Assembly (NCBI RefSeq): GCF_004346845.1
Contig: NZ_SMGI01000001.1
Coordinates: 839,116-903,115 of the forward strand
DNA from: Winogradskyella wandonensis
GTDB lineage: Bacteria > Bacteroidota > Bacteroidia > Flavobacteriales > Flavobacteriaceae
DNA: 64,000 nt
Direction: 5' to 3'
Positions 8,950 to 17,006 of the stretch are shown here, piece after piece. The position numbers and the translations under genes were made by a program. Below the pieces are notes generated by a model that saw nothing but the letters and a program-made list of their open reading frames with translations, searched no databases and was not told the origin of the DNA. The stretch's first letter is position 1. Each line of letters begins with the position of its first letter.

Positions 8950-9880
8950 GATTTACTGTTTTTATAAGTTTGTTTTCGGAAGTGCTAAACTGATAATCTA
9001 GTCTAGAAACACCTCCAAAATCTAAAGCATTCATAACTTCAGAGGCAAAATTATGTTCACCTAATAACGCATCGTAACCTTTTCTGTTAAGTTTTAAACC
9101 ATCTTCACTGACCTCGTAAAAGTCTGAAAGTTTATCTATCATCCTGCTATACTGGATATCACCAAAACCATAGTACCCTTGATGATTAAGACAATTGCCC
9201 AATAAATGATGCTTGGACTTAATATCCTTATTTTTAATGAGTTTTAAAATGTTTTCCTCTATACTACAAAGTCCAGTTTTTTGTTTGGGAAAACGCTCTA
9301 TATGTGCTTTTAGGCAGTTAGTTAGATACTTAAAACTTGAATTTTCTAAAATATAGGGCTTAAATATATTGTGGTCTTTGCCGCAATAGGTACGCCAAAG
9401 TGCGACCGCCAAATCTATATCAGAAGCCTTAAGTTTAATTTTTGTTTTATAATGATGCTTTAATTGCGCTGGAGTTAATTCCGACAGACCTTTTAACTCT
9501 TTTTCACCTTCGATACGTCCACTACAAATTAAATATAAAGGCTTGTTAATTTCCTTTTGATGTAACAAACTAATGACTGCGATTAGATTGATATGACAAA
9601 ATAAGTCGTACTCGAACCATAGATTAATTTCATCATATGTAGTTGCATCATCCAGTATAGAAAGTTCTGCTTTGAGATTATAATCGGATTCAGGAATATT
9701 ATAATAGGTGTTTAAAAACGATTTTCTTGTATTATAAAACTCCTCCGAATCTATTAGAGGCACAGTTGGTCCTTCGCACAGCATCTCGCGCCAAGTGAGG
9801 ATATCGTCTTTATAATCTAATTCTCTAAGATAATCGGTAAGGCTGTCGCCATTGGTTATATGTAAACGTTTTACAGACAT
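8939..9880 (-). CDS. DUF1835 domain-containing protein
   Basis: 313 residues beginning with the family start HITNGDSL followed by LTWREMLCEGP, the conserved core of DUF1835. The molecular role is unknown. It begins 2 bases after the SUI1-factor stop and overlaps the phosphorylase start by 11 bases, so it belongs to the same operon. It is probably cytoplasmic, with no signal peptide or membrane segment. Confidence 0.85.
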   Translation of the reverse strand: MSVKRLHITNGDSLTDYLRELDYKDDILTWREMLCEGPTVPLIDSEEFYNTRKSFLNTYYNIPESDYNLKAELSILDDATTYDEINLWFEYDLFCHINLIAVISLLHQKEINKPLYLICSGRIEGEKELKGLSELTPAQLKHHYKTKIKLKASDIDLAVALWRTYCGKDHNIFKPYILENSSFKYLTNCLKAHIERFPKQKTGLCSIEENILKLIKNKDIKSKHHLLGNCLNHQGYYGFGDIQYSRMIDKLSDFYEVSEDGLKLNRKGYDALLGEHNFASEVMNALDFGGVSRLDYQFSTSENKLIKTVNHVN

Positions 9881-9882
9881 AG

Positions 9883-10212
9883 TTAACCGCCAACACGTTT
9901 TACATTAAAGCCTTTTTCTTTAAGGATAGCCATAATTTTATCTCGATAATCTCCTTGAATTATTATTTTCTCATCTTTAAAACTACCACCAACACTTAAG
10001 CTTTGTTTAAGCTCTTTAGCCAATTTCTTAAAATCTTCTATGGCACCGTTATAGCCTTCTAAAATAGTTATGGGCTTGCCCTTACGCTTCTCGTATTTAC
10101 AAATAATCGGTTCGTCTTGGAGCCAAATATCAGAAGTTTCCTCTGCTGAGTCGTCAGACGCTTCTGGTACGTGGTCTGGAAAAAGATTTTTAAGTTGATC
10201 GCTTAAGTCCAT
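9883..10212 (-). CDS. SUI1/eIF1-like translation initiation factor (YciH family)
   Basis: 109 residues. The SUI1 domain occupies the C-terminal 75 residues, with KRKGKPITILEGY, the LSVGGSFKDEKIIIQGD core and a terminal LKEKGFNVKRVGG. Bacterial YciH-type proteins resemble eukaryotic eIF1 and are thought to influence start selection or ribosome function under stress. The N-terminal 30 residues are acidic and probably disordered. A purine-rich AGGGGAC lies just before the ATG, one of the few Shine-Dalgarno-like sites here. It is the first gene of the operon running to 7015. Confidence 0.9.
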   Translation of the reverse strand: MDLSDQLKNLFPDHVPEASDDSAEETSDIWLQDEPIICKYEKRKGKPITILEGYNGAIEDFKKLAKELKQSLSVGGSFKDEKIIIQGDYRDKIMAILKEKGFNVKRVGG

Positions 10213-10225
10213 AGTCCCCTTTTAA

Positions 10226-10304
10226 TTTCCCCAAAGGGGAAAAACTGTTACGTATGTTTTACTAGTTATATTCATAAGAGAGATAGTTTCTTCCCTTCGG
10301 GAAG
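10226..10304 (-). terminator. Two small hairpins downstream of the oxygenase gene
   Basis: CTTCCC/GGGAAG (10290-10295 with 10299-10304) and TTTCCCC/GGGGAAA (10226-10232 with 10236-10242) lie in the 106-base gap between the oxygenase stop and the SUI1-factor start. Neither has a strong T-tract, so they may only attenuate read-through. Confidence 0.3.
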
Positions 10305-10318
10305 ACGGAAGATGGGCA

Positions 10319-11266
10319 TTATTTTTTCAAACCAAGTTCAATTAATCGCTCATTTAAAAATTCGCCCGCAGTGATATCTTCATATAACTTAGGGTTATTT
10401 TCGTCAATACAACTTTCTAGAACATCCAATTTCATTTCGCTGATTGGATGCATAAAAAACGGGATAGAATAGCGAGAAGTGCCCCAAAGTTCACGTGGCG
10501 GATTTACCACACGATGAATGGTCGATTTTAATTTATTATTGGTATGTCTAGATAACATGTCGCCAACATTTATCATAAGTTCATCTGGTTCTGCAATAGC
10601 ATCTATCCATTCGCCCTTATGATTTTGCACTTGTAAACCACGACCTTGAGCACCCATTAATAAGGTAATAAGGTTAATATCGCCGTGGGCTGCAGCTCTT
10701 ACCGCATTTTTAGGCTCTTCTAAAATAGGCGGATAGTGTATGGGTCTTAAAATTGAATTCCCATTGTGGATGTAACCATCAAAATAGGTTTCTTCTAGAC
10801 CTACGTGCAGCGCAAGAGCTCTAAGCACATATTTTGCGGTTTCTTCTAATTTTTTATAGGCTTTTTTACCTACTTCATTAAACCTTGGCAACTCTTTTAC
10901 TTCGACATTTTCAGGATATTCTTTTCGGCGTTCGTCATCGTCTTCAACGTATTGACCAAAATGCCAAAACTCTTTTAAATCGCCTTCTTTTTTTCCTTTT
11001 GCACTCTCTTTTCCGAACGAAATATAGCCGCGTTGTCCGCCAATACCTTCAATTTCATATTCACGTTTCTTTTCAACAGGAAGGTCAAAAAAGTTTTTAA
11101 CCTCTTTATACAAGCTATCAACAAGTTCGTCATCTAGAAAATGACCTTTTAAAGCCACAAAACCTATCTCTTCGTAGGCTTTTCCTATTTCATCTATAAA
11201 CTTTTGTTTTCTATTTGGGTCTCCTGATAAAAAATCTTTCAGGTCTACACTAGGTATTCTATCCAT
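10319..11266 (-). CDS. Isopenicillin-N-synthase-like 2-oxoglutarate/Fe(II) oxygenase
   Basis: 315 residues with the DIOX N-terminal domain (residues 5-115) and the 2OG-Fe(II) oxygenase domain (about 165-290). The iron triad is seen as H-G-D near 192-194 and STIHRVVNP near 249, and the 2-oxoglutarate or substrate-anchoring R-x-S is in RYSIPFF near 266. It is a cytoplasmic oxidative enzyme of unknown substrate; bacterial members often have unassigned roles. It is transcribed alone or with the SUI1 operon across two small hairpins. Confidence 0.9.
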   Translation of the reverse strand: MDRIPSVDLKDFLSGDPNRKQKFIDEIGKAYEEIGFVALKGHFLDDELVDSLYKEVKNFFDLPVEKKREYEIEGIGGQRGYISFGKESAKGKKEGDLKEFWHFGQYVEDDDERRKEYPENVEVKELPRFNEVGKKAYKKLEETAKYVLRALALHVGLEETYFDGYIHNGNSILRPIHYPPILEEPKNAVRAAAHGDINLITLLMGAQGRGLQVQNHKGEWIDAIAEPDELMINVGDMLSRHTNNKLKSTIHRVVNPPRELWGTSRYSIPFFMHPISEMKLDVLESCIDENNPKLYEDITAGEFLNERLIELGLKK

Positions 11267-11381
11267 GATACTAAATTATTTCTATACTCTAACTACAAAT
11301 CTAATGAAAACACAATAATTTCAACAGATTTAAAGAAACAAAATTGATGATATAGAGATTATGATTTCTCGCTATTTTAAT

Positions 11382-11389
11382 TACATTTG
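11382..11389 (+). promoter_or_regulatory. Bacteroidota -7 element for the E1 gene
   Basis: TACATTTG fits TAnnTTTG and lies 25 bases before the ATG at 11414. It overlaps an in-frame TTG at 11387, which rules that TTG out as the translation start. Confidence 0.45.
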
Positions 11390-11413
11390 ATTTATTCTAT
11401 AAATGATGCTTTC

Positions 11414-13414
11414 ATGTCTAATCCAACCTTGAAACCCTTACAGTTTGATAGCGCTTCGCTAAGCAACGAAAAACTTCTTCAGCTATATTATAATATGCTT
11501 CGTCCTAGGTTAATAGAGGAGAAGATGCTTATTTTATTACGTCAAGGAAAGATTTCTAAGTGGTTTTCTGGTATTGGCCAAGAAGCTATTTCGGTAGGTG
11601 TGACGATGTCTTTAGATAAGGACGAATATATACTGCCAATGCATAGAAATTTGGGCGTTTTTACAACAAGAGAAATTCCTTTGTTTCGTCTGTTTTGCCA
11701 ATGGCAAGGTAAGGCTAGTGGTTTTACAAAAGGTCGTGACCGCTCGTTTCATTTTGGTACGCAAGACTACAATATTGTTGGGATGATATCGCATTTAGGT
11801 CCACAGTTAGGTGTTGCAGATGGCATTGCTCTAGCAAACCTATTGAAGAAAAATAATAAGGTAACAGCTGTTTTTACTGGTGAAGGCGGAACTAGCGAAG
11901 GCGATTTTCATGAAGCGTTAAACGTGGCATCGGTTTGGCAGTTGCCTGTTTTGTTTTGTATAGAAAATAATGGTTATGGTTTATCTACACCAACGTCTGA
12001 GCAGTATAACTGTGAGCATTTAGCCGATAGAGGTAAAGGCTATGGTATGGAATCTCATATTATTGATGGCAATAATATTCTAGAAGTTTATACTAAAGTT
12101 TCTAGTCTGGTAGAAGACATTCGCAAAAACCCCAGACCAGTCTTGCTAGAGTTTAAAACCTTTAGAATGCGTGGACACGAGGAAGCTAGCGGCACTAAAT
12201 ATGTCCCACAAGAGCTAATGGATACTTGGGCAGCAAAAGACCCTATCGAGAATTATCAAAGCTATTTAAAGTCTAAAAGTATTTTATCTGAAGAAAAAGA
12301 AGTGGAATTTAAGGAAGCAATACTTCATGATATTAATGAAAATTTAGACAAGGCTTATGCCGAAGACCATATTAAACCTAATTTAAGTGTTGAATTAAAT
12401 GATGTTTATAAAGAATTTGTATATCAAGAGGTTAAACCTAATACCGAAACTCAAGAACTTAGATTGATTGATGCTATTTCTGAAAGCTTGAGACAGTCCA
12501 TGGAGCGCCATGACGACCTTGTAATTATGGGGCAAGACATTGCCGAATACGGTGGTGTATTTAAAATTACAGATGGTTTTGTACAGCAGTTCGGAAGAGA
12601 GCGTGTACGAAATACACCCATTTGCGAATCTGCCATCGTCGAAGCGGCTATGGGATTGTCTATCGCAGGAATGAAGGCTGTTGTAGAAATGCAGTTCTCT
12701 GATTTTGTTACTTCTGGTTTTAATCCTATTGTTAATTATTTAGCGAAATCTCACTACCGTTGGAATCAGCAGGCAGATGTGGTGATACGAATGCCATGTG
12801 GTGCAGGAGTTGCTGCAGGACCTTTCCACTCGCAAACTAATGAAGCATGGTTTACCAAAACACCAGGTCTAAAGGTGGTGTATCCGGCGTTTCCTGCGGA
12901 TGCTAAGGGTTTATTGGCAACTGCAATTAATGACCCCAATCCAGTGTTATTCTTCGAGCATAAAGCGCTCTATAGAAGTATTAGAGAAGATGTACCAACA
13001 GATTATTACACGTTACCTTTCGGAAAAGCATCGCTATTGCGCGATGGCACTGATATTACTATAATTACTTACGGTGCAGGCGTACATTGGGCTTTAGAGA
13101 CTTTAGACAATCATCCAGAAATTTCCGCAGATGTTATCGATTTAAGAACCTTACAACCTTTAGATAAAGACACTATTATTTCTTCCGTTAAGAAAACTAA
13201 TAAAGCTATTATTTTGCAAGAAGATTCTCTATTTGGCGGGATTGCCAGCGATTTATCTGCTATGTTGATGGAAGAGTGCTTTGAGTATCTAGACGCACCT
13301 GTAAAACGTGTAGCGAGTTTAGAAACACCTATTCCCTTTGATAGTCAATTAGAGCAGCAATATTTGGCAAAAGGGCGGTTTGAGGAGGAATTGATAAACC
13401 TTTTAGATTATTAA
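11414..13414 (+). CDS. 2-oxoacid dehydrogenase E1, fused alpha and beta subunits
   Basis: The thiamine-diphosphate E1 component of a branched-chain-type 2-oxoacid dehydrogenase, with alpha and beta chains in one 666-residue polypeptide. The alpha half (about 1-330) holds the SHLGPQLGVADG segment and the TPP/Mg site GEGGTSEGDFHEALN through CIENNGYG. The beta half (about 345-666) opens with RLIDAISESLRQSM, then GQDIAEYGGVFK and GAGVAAGPFHSQ. Such fusions are usual in Bacteroidota. E2 and E3 are not in the window. ATG at 11414 is chosen because the upstream TTG lies in the promoter. The next gene starts 4 bases after the stop. Confidence 0.92.
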   Translation: MSNPTLKPLQFDSASLSNEKLLQLYYNMLRPRLIEEKMLILLRQGKISKWFSGIGQEAISVGVTMSLDKDEYILPMHRNLGVFTTREIPLFRLFCQWQGKASGFTKGRDRSFHFGTQDYNIVGMISHLGPQLGVADGIALANLLKKNNKVTAVFTGEGGTSEGDFHEALNVASVWQLPVLFCIENNGYGLSTPTSEQYNCEHLADRGKGYGMESHIIDGNNILEVYTKVSSLVEDIRKNPRPVLLEFKTFRMRGHEEASGTKYVPQELMDTWAAKDPIENYQSYLKSKSILSEEKEVEFKEAILHDINENLDKAYAEDHIKPNLSVELNDVYKEFVYQEVKPNTETQELRLIDAISESLRQSMERHDDLVIMGQDIAEYGGVFKITDGFVQQFGRERVRNTPICESAIVEAAMGLSIAGMKAVVEMQFSDFVTSGFNPIVNYLAKSHYRWNQQADVVIRMPCGAGVAAGPFHSQTNEAWFTKTPGLKVVYPAFPADAKGLLATAINDPNPVLFFEHKALYRSIREDVPTDYYTLPFGKASLLRDGTDITIITYGAGVHWALETLDNHPEISADVIDLRTLQPLDKDTIISSVKKTNKAIILQEDSLFGGIASDLSAMLMEECFEYLDAPVKRVASLETPIPFDSQLEQQYLAKGRFEEELINLLDY

Positions 13415-13418
13415 AATT

Positions 13419-14531
13419 ATGAAGAAAATCATGATTGTTATTTTATTTTTTACGTCTCCTTTAGTGATGAAAGCATTTGATTGTGCTGATATTAAAAAGA
13501 ATGAACATGGTTCAATAGTTCATAGGAAATATAAATTCAAGACTGAAAGTGGTAAATTAATTAAGAATCAAGTCAAATATAAATGTGTATATACATCATT
13601 GTATATTCAGAAAATTATGTTTGATAATTATGGTAAATGGGACAAAGTGGTTGATAAAACTACTAATAATGAAAAGTTAGTATGGAATAATATTCAATTA
13701 TTTAGCGATGATACTACAAAAATATCTATCGTTGCATTTGGAGAAGAAAAAGTAAATATGAATTATACTTCTTTTATGGCTTACGATAATAATAACAATG
13801 ATTTGCTTTCTGATGATTCACCATATAAAAGCAAGTTAATAGAGTTTTTTTCAAAATCTATAATCAAAGATGATTCAAGAAAAAATGATTTTTATAAGAC
13901 CTATTGGTTATCTATGAATCCTGAAAATTGGGAAAGAATTGTATATGAAAAATCAAAAGAGAGATACAAAGATTCTATTTATAAAATGAATAAAACCTCT
14001 AAAAAGTGTATTAAACCAAATAAGAAAAATGATTTTCAATTTATTACTGAAGAAAAGTTTATTTCAGTAGTTGAAGAGGATACTGTAATGTCTAATCAAA
14101 TTAATTTTGAATGTGTGCATACTGCTTTCTACACTTCAAAAGTAATGTTTGACAAATTTGGTAAATGGGATAAAGTAGTTTATAAGAATAGTAATAAGCC
14201 TATACTTATTTGGACTAAAAAAAGATTATTTGATGATATTAATGAATTATTTACAATTGCTACAGATGGATTAGAGAGTGCAGATAAAACGTATACTAGT
14301 TTTTTAGCTTTTGATAGTTCATTAAATGATTTATTAGAGTCAAAATCAAAATATAAAAAGCAACTCATTGCTTATATGTCCGAATTAATTAAAAACAATA
14401 ATCCAAATAAAAGAGAATTTTATGAAAGTTTTTGGTCCACATTTTATCCTGAAAGATGGGCAGAAATAAAGTTATATCAAAAACGTAAAAAAAGATTTAG
14501 AAATTCTGACATAAGAAAAAAAGATAACTAA
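13419..14531 (+). CDS. Secreted protein with internal duplication, unknown function
   Basis: 370 residues with a signal peptide (about 1-19). Two copies of one domain are visible: KCVYTSLYIQKIMFDNYGKW (near 57) and ECVHTAFYTSKVMFDKFGKW (near 230), each followed by KVV, a Trp-containing segment, TSF-A-D and a final Y-x-x-x-W-x-P-E-W/R-W motif. I do not recognise the family. Base composition is more AT-rich, with more Lys and Asn codons, than the neighbours, which hints at acquisition. It starts 4 bases after the E1 gene but is functionally unlike it. Immediately downstream lies the remnant of a dipeptidase paralogue. Confidence 0.7.
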   Translation: MKKIMIVILFFTSPLVMKAFDCADIKKNEHGSIVHRKYKFKTESGKLIKNQVKYKCVYTSLYIQKIMFDNYGKWDKVVDKTTNNEKLVWNNIQLFSDDTTKISIVAFGEEKVNMNYTSFMAYDNNNNDLLSDDSPYKSKLIEFFSKSIIKDDSRKNDFYKTYWLSMNPENWERIVYEKSKERYKDSIYKMNKTSKKCIKPNKKNDFQFITEEKFISVVEEDTVMSNQINFECVHTAFYTSKVMFDKFGKWDKVVYKNSNKPILIWTKKRLFDDINELFTIATDGLESADKTYTSFLAFDSSLNDLLESKSKYKKQLIAYMSELIKNNNPNKREFYESFWSTFYPERWAEIKLYQKRKKRFRNSDIRKKDN

Positions 14532-14533
14532 AA

Positions 14534-14578
14534 TTACTTCAAACTCTGAGCCACAGCTTGACACTCACCTAAAGTTCT
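14534..14578 (-). pseudogene. 3'-end remnant of a second M19 dipeptidase gene
   Basis: On the minus strand this reads RTLGECQAVAQSLK-stop, closely matching the C-terminus RVLDECQSVAESLK-stop of the intact dipeptidase ending at 15323; the DNA match covers about 45 bases with few differences. Upstream of Arg the frame meets a stop and similarity fades. The simplest reading is that a tandem paralogue was deleted or replaced and only its end remains, with hsp20 now between the two copies. Confidence 0.6.
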
Positions 14579-14711
14579 TTACAAATCAAGGAACATTATT
14601 TTAATCTGAAAAAATGTCAGAATACCTGCAATTATTTCATATTTAGGTAGTTGGTATTTTTTTTGCTTATATATAAATGAACTGAATGTTTAATTATAAA
14701 TCTATTTTATT

Positions 14712-15191
14712 ATGAGTAATTTAATTCCAACATTAAAGAATGGTAGTGACTCAAATTCTAATTTAGGTTTAAGAACACTACCGAGTTTATCATCTTGGAT
14801 GGATGATATTTTCAACAGAACATTTAATAATGATTTGATGTCTAATTTTAATACAGGCATTACATTACCAGCGGTCAACGTTTTGGACAATGCTGAAGAA
14901 TACATCGTAGAAATGGCAGTGCCTGGTCTAAAAAAGTCCGATTTTGATATCAATTTAGATAATCAATTATTGTCGATTTCTGCTGAAATAAATACCTCTA
15001 ACGAGGATACTAACGAGAATTATACACGCAGAGAGTTTGGTTACTCGTCATTCAAACGCACATTTTCTTTACCAGAAACGGTAGAAGTAGAGAAGATTAA
15101 TGCTAAATACGATGATGGTATTTTACGAGTGGTATTACCAAAACGCGACGAGGCAAAAAAGAAGCCTGTAAAACAAATTAAGGTATCCTAA
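14712..15191 (+). CDS. Hsp20/alpha-crystallin small heat-shock protein
   Basis: An ATP-independent chaperone that holds unfolding proteins. 159 residues, with the alpha-crystallin domain at about 45-145: EYIVEMAVPGLKKSDFDI, LSISAE, then FKRTFSLPETVEVEKINAKY and the closing GILRVVLPK. The C-terminal VKQIKVS carries the I/V-x-I/V oligomerisation motif. A strong terminator follows. It stands between a dipeptidase-gene remnant and the intact dipeptidase. Confidence 0.95.
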   Translation: MSNLIPTLKNGSDSNSNLGLRTLPSLSSWMDDIFNRTFNNDLMSNFNTGITLPAVNVLDNAEEYIVEMAVPGLKKSDFDINLDNQLLSISAEINTSNEDTNENYTRREFGYSSFKRTFSLPETVEVEKINAKYDDGILRVVLPKRDEAKKKPVKQIKVS

Positions 15192-15212
15192 ATTGAAGTT
15201 GAACATAATGTG

Positions 15213-15238
15213 AAAAGCCAGCATTTGCTGGCTTTTTT
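15213..15238 (+). terminator. Rho-independent terminator of hsp20
   Basis: The arms 15213-15222 and 15227-15236 (AAAAGCCAGC/GCTGGCTTTT) enclose a 4-base loop and continue into a T-run. It lies 21 bases after the stop. Confidence 0.85.
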
Positions 15239-15322
15239 ATTATAGTTTTATGAGATATTGAAGCAACACTTAGACTACACTCTTACGAGGCTTCGGAAGT
15301 GACAGTTCAGCGTGACAAAATT

Positions 15323-16618
15323 TTACTTCAAACTCTCAGCCACAGATTGACACTCATCTAAAACTCGTAATAAATTGCCAGACCATAATTGTTCTATTTC
15401 TTTTTCGGTATAACCACGACGTACCAATTCTAGGGTAACATTGAAGGTTTCTGAGGCGTCGCTCCAACCTTCAACACCACCACCGCCATCAAAATCGCTG
15501 CTAATACCCACATGGCCTAATCCTATTTTTTCAACTAAATAATCGATATGGTCCACAAAATCCGAAACATTAACTTCAGGAGGAAAATCGCTCATGCTCT
15601 CAATTTTCACCTTTGCCAATTCATTAATTTTCGATAAATAACCACTTTCTCTAATTGAATCTTGAAGGGCTTTATCTAAAGCTCTAAATTCTCGACGACC
15701 GTAATACTTAACGCCCATAGAGTCCGCTATTTGGTTACGGATTTCTTGGGTTTTAGCATTACGAGCCTCTGATTTTTCTTTGCTTAAATAGGTTTTAAAA
15801 GCCACCGTTTGGACGACGCCACCATTTTCTTTTAGCCACTGTAATTGTTCGTCGTCTAAATTTCTACTATGGTCGCAAAGCGCTCTGGCAGAAGAATGTG
15901 ATGCAATTATTGGTGCTTTTGTTAATTCTATCATCTGGCGCATGGCCTCTTTTGATGGATGCGAAACATCTATCATCATGCCAACACGATTCATTTCTTC
16001 TATAACTAACTTGCCAAAATCACTTAATCCATTGTGCAGCCATTTTCCATCGGCTTCGCCTGTATTGCTATCGCATAATTGACTATGGCCGTTATGTGAC
16101 AATGACATATAACGCGCACCCAAATCGTAAAACTTCTGCACATTTTCTATATTTAAACCTATAGGATAGCCGTTTTCTATACCTATCATAGCCGCTTTTT
16201 TCCCCGATTTAATAATGCGTCTAACATCGTCTGAAGTTGTAGCCAATTCAATCTGGTCTGGTGCATAGTCTTTAACCAATCGATGGATGGCATTAAACTT
16301 TGACATGGCATTGTCGTAAGCTTTCTCGAAACCTTCACGGGACAAGGAATCTTGGCCTGTGTAAACGATAAACCACGGCACATCTAATCCGCCTTCTATC
16401 ATTTTTGGCAAGTTTACTTGATTTTTAAGGCGTTGGGTATAATTAATCGAATCGGTAAAATTTGCAACATTAATATCGCAGTGCGTATCTAAAGTAATTA
16501 CACGGTCGTGAATGTCTTTGGCATAGGCTATCAATTCTTCTTCGGTTTTAGGCTCAGATTTACAGCTAGCAGCTAATAGCGCAATGGCAAATAGAGGTAA
16601 TAAGACTTTTAGTTTCAT
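15323..16618 (-). CDS. Membrane dipeptidase (M19, renal dipeptidase family) lipoprotein
   Basis: A zinc dipeptidase predicted to cleave dipeptides at the cell envelope. A lipoprotein signal with lipobox LLAASC (Cys19) is followed by the TIM-barrel metal ligands: H46-x-D48 in DTHCDIN, Glu in IGIENGYP (near 144), His in DVSHPS and in IIASHSSAR, and Asp in GISSDFDGGGG. The length of 431 is typical. It is transcribed alone. A stretch matching its last 45 bases lies 0.8 kb further on as a paralogue remnant. Confidence 0.93.
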   Translation of the reverse strand: MKLKVLLPLFAIALLAASCKSEPKTEEELIAYAKDIHDRVITLDTHCDINVANFTDSINYTQRLKNQVNLPKMIEGGLDVPWFIVYTGQDSLSREGFEKAYDNAMSKFNAIHRLVKDYAPDQIELATTSDDVRRIIKSGKKAAMIGIENGYPIGLNIENVQKFYDLGARYMSLSHNGHSQLCDSNTGEADGKWLHNGLSDFGKLVIEEMNRVGMMIDVSHPSKEAMRQMIELTKAPIIASHSSARALCDHSRNLDDEQLQWLKENGGVVQTVAFKTYLSKEKSEARNAKTQEIRNQIADSMGVKYYGRREFRALDKALQDSIRESGYLSKINELAKVKIESMSDFPPEVNVSDFVDHIDYLVEKIGLGHVGISSDFDGGGGVEGWSDASETFNVTLELVRRGYTEKEIEQLWSGNLLRVLDECQSVAESLK

Positions 16619-16659
16619 GGTTTGGTTTCAATTTTCCATAAAAATAAACGAACGTCTAT

Positions 16660-16695
16660 TAAAAACAAAACCAGCATCAAAACAGACACTGGTTT
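16660..16695 (-). terminator. Terminator of the micro-ORF unit
   Basis: On the minus strand, AAACCAG (16695-16689) pairs with CTGGTTT (16674-16668) across a 14-base loop and is followed by TTTTGTTTTT. It lies just after the second small ORF, which supports a short transcript here. Confidence 0.5.
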
Positions 16696-16716
16696 ACGGA
16701 AGAACCTCTTTAAATT

Positions 16717-16788
16717 TCATCCTCTAATGTTTTCTAGGTCATCATCTAAGCTATTAGATGTATTGACAATTTTTGATAATGCTTTCAT
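16717..16788 (-). CDS. Possible 23-residue micro-ORF
   Basis: An ATG-initiated ORF reading MKALSKIVNTSNSLDDDLEN then IRG and stop. It is too short for homology by eye. Support comes from context: it lies between an ECF-like promoter, a second micro-ORF 20 bases upstream and a terminator downstream. The acidic, polar sequence has no membrane segment or signal. Low confidence that it is translated. Confidence 0.3.
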   Translation of the reverse strand: MKALSKIVNTSNSLDDDLENIRG

Positions 16789-16808
16789 AATGTATCACTT
16801 TTAAAAGG

Positions 16809-16895
16809 TTATCTAAATCGTCTCTTGCTGTTCCATGTAAAACTTTTTGCTTCAGAATTTCGCGTCGTTAACTGATTACTGTCTAGTGTTCTCAT
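16809..16895 (-). CDS. Possible 28-residue micro-ORF behind an ECF-type promoter
   Basis: An ATG-initiated ORF starting MRTLDSNQLTTRNSEAKSF and ending in a basic tail (NSKRRFR). It begins about 25 bases after the inferred transcription start of the ECF-like promoter at 16929-16954. No family is recognised. A basic first peptide followed by an acidic second one is a curious pairing, but two short ORFs could arise by chance. Confidence 0.3.
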   Translation of the reverse strand: MRTLDSNQLTTRNSEAKSFTWNSKRRFR

Positions 16896-16928
16896 GATTG
16901 TTCGATTTTTAATTGATTATACTTTATA

Positions 16929-16954
16929 GACGATTAAAAAAGAATCATGTTACA
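16929..16954 (-). promoter_or_regulatory. ECF-sigma-like promoter (TGTAAC-N16-CGTC)
   Basis: The minus strand has TGTAAC (16954-16949), exactly 16 bases, then CGTCTA (16932-16927). This matches the AAC ... CGTC layout of extracytoplasmic-function sigma promoters. No sigma gene is in the window. The predicted start is near 16920. Confidence 0.45.
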
Positions 16955-17006
16955 CCTAATGAATTGGTTTAACACACGTTAACGTTCTTGTTGTCTTTTT
17001 TAAGAT

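Noticed and set aside
16622-16804. 60-codon plus-strand ORF in the spacer upstream of the dipeptidase
   Set aside because: No family features. It overlaps the oppositely directed micro-ORF unit and terminator.
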